DNA of 27,000 nucleotides, taken from NCBI GenBank assembly GCA_013821865.1, contig PNJM01000003.1, positions 1-27,000 of the forward strand, in the 5' to 3' direction. Position 1 is the stretch's first letter. Each line of letters starts with the position of its first letter. This DNA comes from Rhodocyclaceae bacterium (GTDB taxonomy: Bacteria; Pseudomonadota; Gammaproteobacteria; Burkholderiales; Rhodocyclaceae). Made by a program: the position numbers and the translations under genes. Below are positions 23,828-27,000 of the stretch, in pieces. The notes under the pieces are model-generated. The model saw nothing but the letters and a program-made list of their open reading frames with translations. It was not told where the DNA came from and ran no database searches.

Positions 23828-24550
23828 CTATAGGCGGAAATGCTCGCCAAGATAGACTTTCCGCACGCTTTCATTATAGACAATTTCCTCGGGCTTGCCG
23901 GCTGCCAGCACCTCGCCCTCATTGATGATGTAGGCGTGATCGCAGATGCCCAGCGTCTCGCGCACGTTGTGGTCCGTGATGAGGACGCCGATGCCGCGCT
24001 CCTTGAGGAAACGGATGATTTTCTGGATGTCGAGCACGGCGATCGGATCGACGCCGGCGAAGGGCTCGTCGAGGAGGATGAAGCGCGGGCTGGTGGCCAG
24101 TGCGCGGGCGATCTCGACGCGGCGCCGCTCGCCGCCGGAAAGCGAGATGGCCGGATTCTCGCGCAAATGGCTGATGTGCAGTTCGGCCAGCAGTTCGTCC
24201 AGGCGCGCCTTGATTTGATCTTCGGCAAGATCCTGCAGCTCGAGCACGGCGCGGATATTTTCGGCGACATTGAGCTTGCGGAACACGGAGGTTTCCTGCG
24301 GCAGGTACGACAGCCCGAGTTTCGCGCGGCGGTGGATCGGCATGTGGGTAAGCGCGGCCTCGTCGATGCGAATCTCGCCGCCGTCGGCCGCCACCAGGCC
24401 GACGATCATGTAGAAGCAGGTGGTCTTGCCGGCGCCGTTGGGACCGAGCAGGCCGACCACCTCGCCGCTCTTCACGTCGAAAGTGACATCCTTGACGACG
24501 GTGCGCGACTTGTAGCGCTTGCGCAGGCCGTTGACGGCAAGCAGGCTCAT
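23828..24550 (-). CDS. lptB: LPS export ABC transporter ATP-binding protein
   Basis: 240-aa ATPase of the LptBFGC exporter, which drives lipopolysaccharide from the inner membrane to the outer membrane. Walker A is GPNGAGKT at 36-43, the signature is LSGGE at 137-141, Walker B ILLDEP at 158-163 and the switch H194. [18 protein letters not shown] and [12 protein letters not shown] are diagnostic of LptB. The usual upstream lptC/lptA are absent: lptB instead overlaps recX by 4 bp (24547-24550), an unusual partner. Confidence 0.96.
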   Translation of the reverse strand: MSLLAVNGLRKRYKSRTVVKDVTFDVKSGEVVGLLGPNGAGKTTCFYMIVGLVAADGGEIRIDEAALTHMPIHRRAKLGLSYLPQETSVFRKLNVAENIRAVLELQDLAEDQIKARLDELLAELHISHLRENPAISLSGGERRRVEIARALATSPRFILLDEPFAGVDPIAVLDIQKIIRFLKERGIGVLITDHNVRETLGICDHAYIINEGEVLAAGKPEEIVYNESVRKVYLGEHFRL

Positions 24551-24981
24551 TCCCCGACGTCCTTCAAGACGCGGCGGATGACGTCGAGGGGGAAGCCGCG
24601 CGCCTGCAGGAAGCGGGCCTGCCGCGCGTATTCGTTGCGGTCCTGCGGCGGGGTGCCGAACTTGCGCTGCCAGAGTTCGCGCGCCCGGCCGGCCTCGTTC
24701 TTCTGGCTATCCAGGAGCGCGGATTCGATCAGCTCCTCGGCCACGCCCTTGGCGCGCAGGCTGTAGCGCAGCTTGGCGTTGCCTGCGCGCGCCGCGCGCG
24801 CGGCGACGAAGCCTTCGGCGTAGCGGGCATCAGAGAGCAGGTTGGACTGTTGCAGTTGGTCGAGCAAGGCGGAAATTTCCTCTGCGGAGCCGTGCGGCGA
24901 GAGCTTCTGCGCGAGCTCGGCGCGCGTATGCTCGCGCCGGGCAAGGGCGCGCAGCGCCCTGTCGCGCAGGCTCTGCGTCAC
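24547..24981 (-). CDS. recX: Recombination regulatory protein RecX
   Basis: 144-aa helical protein that binds RecA filaments and inhibits recombinase and coprotease activity. It is built of three-helix repeats with the patterns [20 protein letters not shown] and [20 protein letters not shown], with LRAKGV and [17 protein letters not shown] as later units. Length is typical. The start overlaps the recA stop by 4 bp (24978-24981), and the end overlaps lptB by 4 bp, so it is coupled on both sides. Confidence 0.94.
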   Translation of the reverse strand: MTQSLRDRALRALARREHTRAELAQKLSPHGSAEEISALLDQLQQSNLLSDARYAEGFVAARAARAGNAKLRYSLRAKGVAEELIESALLDSQKNEAGRARELWQRKFGTPPQDRNEYARQARFLQARGFPLDVIRRVLKDVGE

Positions 24982-25994
24982 GCCTCGGCAGCGGCGGCCT
25001 GCTGCTCGACCACGCCGACCGCGGCGCGGATCCTGTTCTCGATTTCGCGTGCCATCTCGGGATGTTCCTTGAGGTACTCCCGGGTGTTGTCCTTGCCCTG
25101 GCCGATCTTCTCGCCATTGTAGGCATACCAGGCGCCTGATTTCTCAATGAGCTTGTGATTGACGCCCAGCTCGATGATCTCGCCTTCGCGCGAGATGCCT
25201 TCGCCGTAGAGGATGTCGAATTCGGCCTGGCGGAAGGGCGGCGCCACCTTGTTCTTGACTACCTTGACCCGGGTTTCGGAGCCGACCACTTCCTCGCCGC
25301 GCTTGATGCTGCCGGTGCGGCGGATGTCCAGGCGCACCGAGGCATAAAACTTGAGTGCGTTGCCGCCGGTGGTGGTTTCGGGGTTGCCGAACATCACGCC
25401 GATCTTCATGCGGATCTGGTTGATGAAGATGACCAGGGTGTTGGTGCGCTTGATGTTGGCGGTGAGCTTGCGCAGCGCCTGCGACATCAGGCGGGCCTGC
25501 AGGCCCATCTGCGGCTCGCCCATCTCGCCCTCGATCTCGGCTTTCGGCGTGAGCGCCGCCACCGAGTCGATGACGACGACGTCCACGCCGCCGGAGCGCA
25601 CCAGCATGTCGGCGATTTCCAGGGCCTGTTCCCCTGTGTCCGGCTGGGAGATGAGCAGCTGGCCGACGTCCACCCCGAGCTTCTGGGCGTACTGCGGGTC
25701 GAGCGCGTGCTCGGCGTCAATGAAGGCCGCCGCGCCGCCCAGCTTCTGGACTTCGGCGATGACCTGCAGGGTGAGGGTGGTCTTGCCAGAGGACTCCGGA
25801 CCGTAGATCTCGACCACGCGTCCGCGCGGCAGCCCGCCGATGCCCAGGGCGATGTCCAGTCCCAGCGAGCCGGTCGAAACGACCTGCACGTCCTCCACGC
25901 CGCGATCGCCCAGGCGCATGATCGAACCCTTGCCGAACTGCTTCTCGATCTGGGCCAGCGCGGCCGAGAGTGCCTTGCTTTTGTTGTCTTCCAT
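24978..25994 (-). CDS. recA: Recombinase RecA
   Basis: 338-aa RecA. Walker A GPESSGKT is at 65-72. [24 protein letters not shown] sequence, the L1/L2 regions ([20 protein letters not shown] and [20 protein letters not shown]) and a C-terminal acidic tail follow. It catalyses homologous strand exchange and, as a filament on ssDNA, LexA self-cleavage. The ATG at 25994 has GAGGAAG 6 nt upstream and begins [20 protein letters not shown], as in the family; a longer frame to 26063 is promoter DNA. A degenerate LexA-like site lies upstream (26019-26036). Confidence 0.99.
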   Translation of the reverse strand: MEDNKSKALSAALAQIEKQFGKGSIMRLGDRGVEDVQVVSTGSLGLDIALGIGGLPRGRVVEIYGPESSGKTTLTLQVIAEVQKLGGAAAFIDAEHALDPQYAQKLGVDVGQLLISQPDTGEQALEIADMLVRSGGVDVVVIDSVAALTPKAEIEGEMGEPQMGLQARLMSQALRKLTANIKRTNTLVIFINQIRMKIGVMFGNPETTTGGNALKFYASVRLDIRRTGSIKRGEEVVGSETRVKVVKNKVAPPFRQAEFDILYGEGISREGEIIELGVNHKLIEKSGAWYAYNGEKIGQGKDNTREYLKEHPEMAREIENRIRAAVGVVEQQAAAAEA

Positions 25995-26016
25995 GTTCGC
26001 TTCCTCAGAGAGTTTC

Positions 26017-26036
26017 GGTTGAATTATGGCACAGTA
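26017..26036 (-). promoter_or_regulatory. Candidate recA promoter with degenerate LexA box
   Basis: Read on the minus strand the site is TACTGT, eight bases, then TTCAA. It matches the SOS consensus CTG-N10-CAG except that the last base is A. A CATAAT hexamer within the site fits a sigma-70 -10, about 29-34 bp before the recA ATG. LexA binding over a -10 would repress recA. No good -35 is seen. Confidence 0.35.
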
Positions 26037-26044
26037 TTTGCCGA

Positions 26045-26067
26045 GCCGGCGCGCATTGCGCACCGGC
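26045..26067. other. GC-rich hairpin between pncC and recA
   Basis: GCCGGCGCGCA and TGCGCACCGGC form an inverted repeat with one mismatch in an 11-bp arm and a central T. Neither strand has a T tract behind it. It may weaken read-through from pncC into recA, or be a protein site. The A/T-rich block 26078-26112 next to it is unexplained. Confidence 0.4.
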
Positions 26068-26113
26068 CGCAGGCCACATTTAACAAAATTAAAATCAATG
26101 CGTTAAAACGATG

Positions 26114-26611
26114 TTAGCGCTCGCTTATATCGAATAGCCGGAGCAGGCCGCGCAAGGCATGGAGGACTGACAGTCGCCGCACCGTTTCCCGGTCGCCGGA
26201 AAAGTGCAGCGTCTGGGAGACTGCCACCCCGCCCCGCAAGGCCCAGGCGAAGCATACGGTACCCACAGGCTTATCCGGTGAGCCACCTGTCGGCCCCGCC
26301 ACGCCCGAAATGGCCAGCGCGGCCTGGGCGTGGCTGCGCCTGAGGGCGCCGGCCGCCATCTCGCGCACGGTCTCCTCGCTGACCGCCCCATGCTGTCGCA
26401 GCGTGTCGGCGGTGACGCCCAGCTGTTCCTGCTTCGCGGCGCTGGAATAAGTGATGAAGCCGCGCTCGAACCACTGCGAGCTTCCGGATGTTGCCGTGAC
26501 CACTTCAGAAACCCAGCCGCCTGTACAGGACTCGGCGCAAGCGAGCATTAACTGACGTTCAAGCAGGGCCTGGCCGACCTGCACCGAAAGCTGCTCCAGT
26601 TCCTTGTCCAT
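26114..26611 (-). CDS. pncC: Nicotinamide-nucleotide amidohydrolase (CinA C-terminal family)
   Basis: 165-aa enzyme that deamidates NMN to nicotinate mononucleotide in the bacterial pyridine nucleotide cycle. The family signature is [10 protein letters not shown] at 24-33, with [16 protein letters not shown] and [10 protein letters not shown] later. It is the standalone C-terminal domain (no CinA N-terminal domain), like E. coli PncC (YgaD). The ATG at 26611 overlaps the pgpA stop by one base (TGATG), so the two are coupled. recA is 119 bp downstream, as in E. coli where ygaD precedes recA. Confidence 0.94.
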   Translation of the reverse strand: MDKELEQLSVQVGQALLERQLMLACAESCTGGWVSEVVTATSGSSQWFERGFITYSSAAKQEQLGVTADTLRQHGAVSEETVREMAAGALRRSHAQAALAISGVAGPTGGSPDKPVGTVCFAWALRGGVAVSQTLHFSGDRETVRRLSVLHALRGLLRLFDISER

Positions 26612-27000
26612 CAGAAAGCGACCTTGAACAGGGCCAGCACGAGCAGGGTAAAGAAGGCCGCCACCACATCGTCGAGCATGACGCCGAACCCGTTTTTCAC
26701 ATGAGCGTCGATCCAGCGTGCCGGCTGCGGCTTGATCACGTCGAAGAAGCGGAACCAGAAGAAGGCCGCAAGCTGCCACAGGAAGCCGGCCGGCGTCATG
26801 AAAAGCACGAGCCAGAACGGCACGATCTCGTCCCACACTATCGAGCCGTGGTCGGCCACGCCGAGGTCGCGGCCGGTGCGCCCGGCGGCGAAGATTCCAA
26901 CTATGAAGGCGACGGCGAGAAAGATCAGGAAACCCGCCTCGGAGAAATGCGGCCGCAGCAGCGGAAACATCAGCCAGGCGGCCAGCGTGCCGGCCGTGCC
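26611..27000 (-). CDS. pgpA: Phosphatidylglycerophosphatase A, C-terminal part (cut by window edge)
   Basis: The minus frame is open to the right edge, reading GTAGTLAAWLMFPLLRPHFS, so the N-terminus is missing. The rest carries the PgpA core: SIVWDEIVPFW (conserved acidic WDE), FRFFDVIKPQPARWID, and GFGVMLDDVVAAFFT with the paired aspartates of the active site. At least four membrane segments are visible. PgpA removes phosphate from phosphatidylglycerophosphate to give phosphatidylglycerol. It is followed directly by pncC with TGATG overlap. An internal ATG at 26970 is not the real start because the GTAGTLAAW family motif lies upstream of it. Confidence 0.93.
   Translation of the reverse strand, partial: GTAGTLAAWLMFPLLRPHFSEAGFLIFLAVAFIVGIFAAGRTGRDLGVADHGSIVWDEIVPFWLVLFMTPAGFLWQLAAFFWFRFFDVIKPQPARWIDAHVKNGFGVMLDDVVAAFFTLLVLALFKVAF

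Noticed and set aside
22277..23833. 518-aa plus-strand frame opposite rpoN
   Set aside because: Antisense of a fully conserved sigma-54 gene; no domains.

Overview
The window looks like chromosomal core DNA from a GC-rich betaproteobacterium, most likely of the Rhodocyclales/Azoarcus-Thauera-Sulfuritalea type. The basis is gene content and local order: a DUF3683 flavoprotein, fau divergent from slt, an NDUFA9-like gene followed by cca, midA divergent from a pteridine reductase followed by ttcA, and the rpoN-hpf-ptsN-hprK block. The lineage is inferred from gene families and was not checked by search. I saw no tRNA, rRNA, insertion sequence, prophage or CRISPR array. The two window edges cut a gene each: the DUF3683 oxidoreductase on the left and pgpA on the right.

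Left part (1-10.4 kb): DUF3683 oxidoreductase (partial, minus), a DUF2505-like protein, threonine deaminase ilvA, then convergent fau (5-formyl-THF cyclo-ligase) and a divergent soluble lytic transglycosylase. A tightly overlapping unit follows: NDUFA9-like SDR, cca tRNA nucleotidyltransferase and an exported DUF1444-like protein. Then come DUF2905 on the minus strand, a Nu-type glutathione S-transferase with a TTG start, and an alpha/beta hydrolase overlapping it by 4 bp.

Middle (10.4-16.1 kb): a small uncharacterised 68-aa gene and a structured intergenic stretch, midA (minus) divergent from pteridine reductase and ttcA, then a class III adenylate cyclase-FHA fusion protein and a cyclopropane-fatty-acid synthase homologue that ends at a strong intrinsic terminator.

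The most interesting part is 16.1-20.0 kb. It is a three-gene minus-strand unit with a FlgT-like exported protein, a CsgG/HfaB-like exported protein, and a 777-aa transmembrane Hanks-type Ser/Thr kinase whose periplasmic half is itself FlgT-like. No flagellar or curli genes are nearby. With the pThr-binding FHA-cyclase encoded about 1.3 kb away, this suggests an envelope-sensing phosphosignalling module. That function is inference.

Right part (20.0-27 kb, all minus): a PsiF-repeat protein with tandem downstream hairpins, and the run recA-recX-lptB-rpoN-hpf-ptsN-hprK with several overlaps. It joins DNA repair, LPS export, sigma-54 and nitrogen-PTS genes, and the usual lptC/lptA partners are missing upstream of lptB. 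Finally pncC (CinA C-terminal amidohydrolase) overlaps pgpA.
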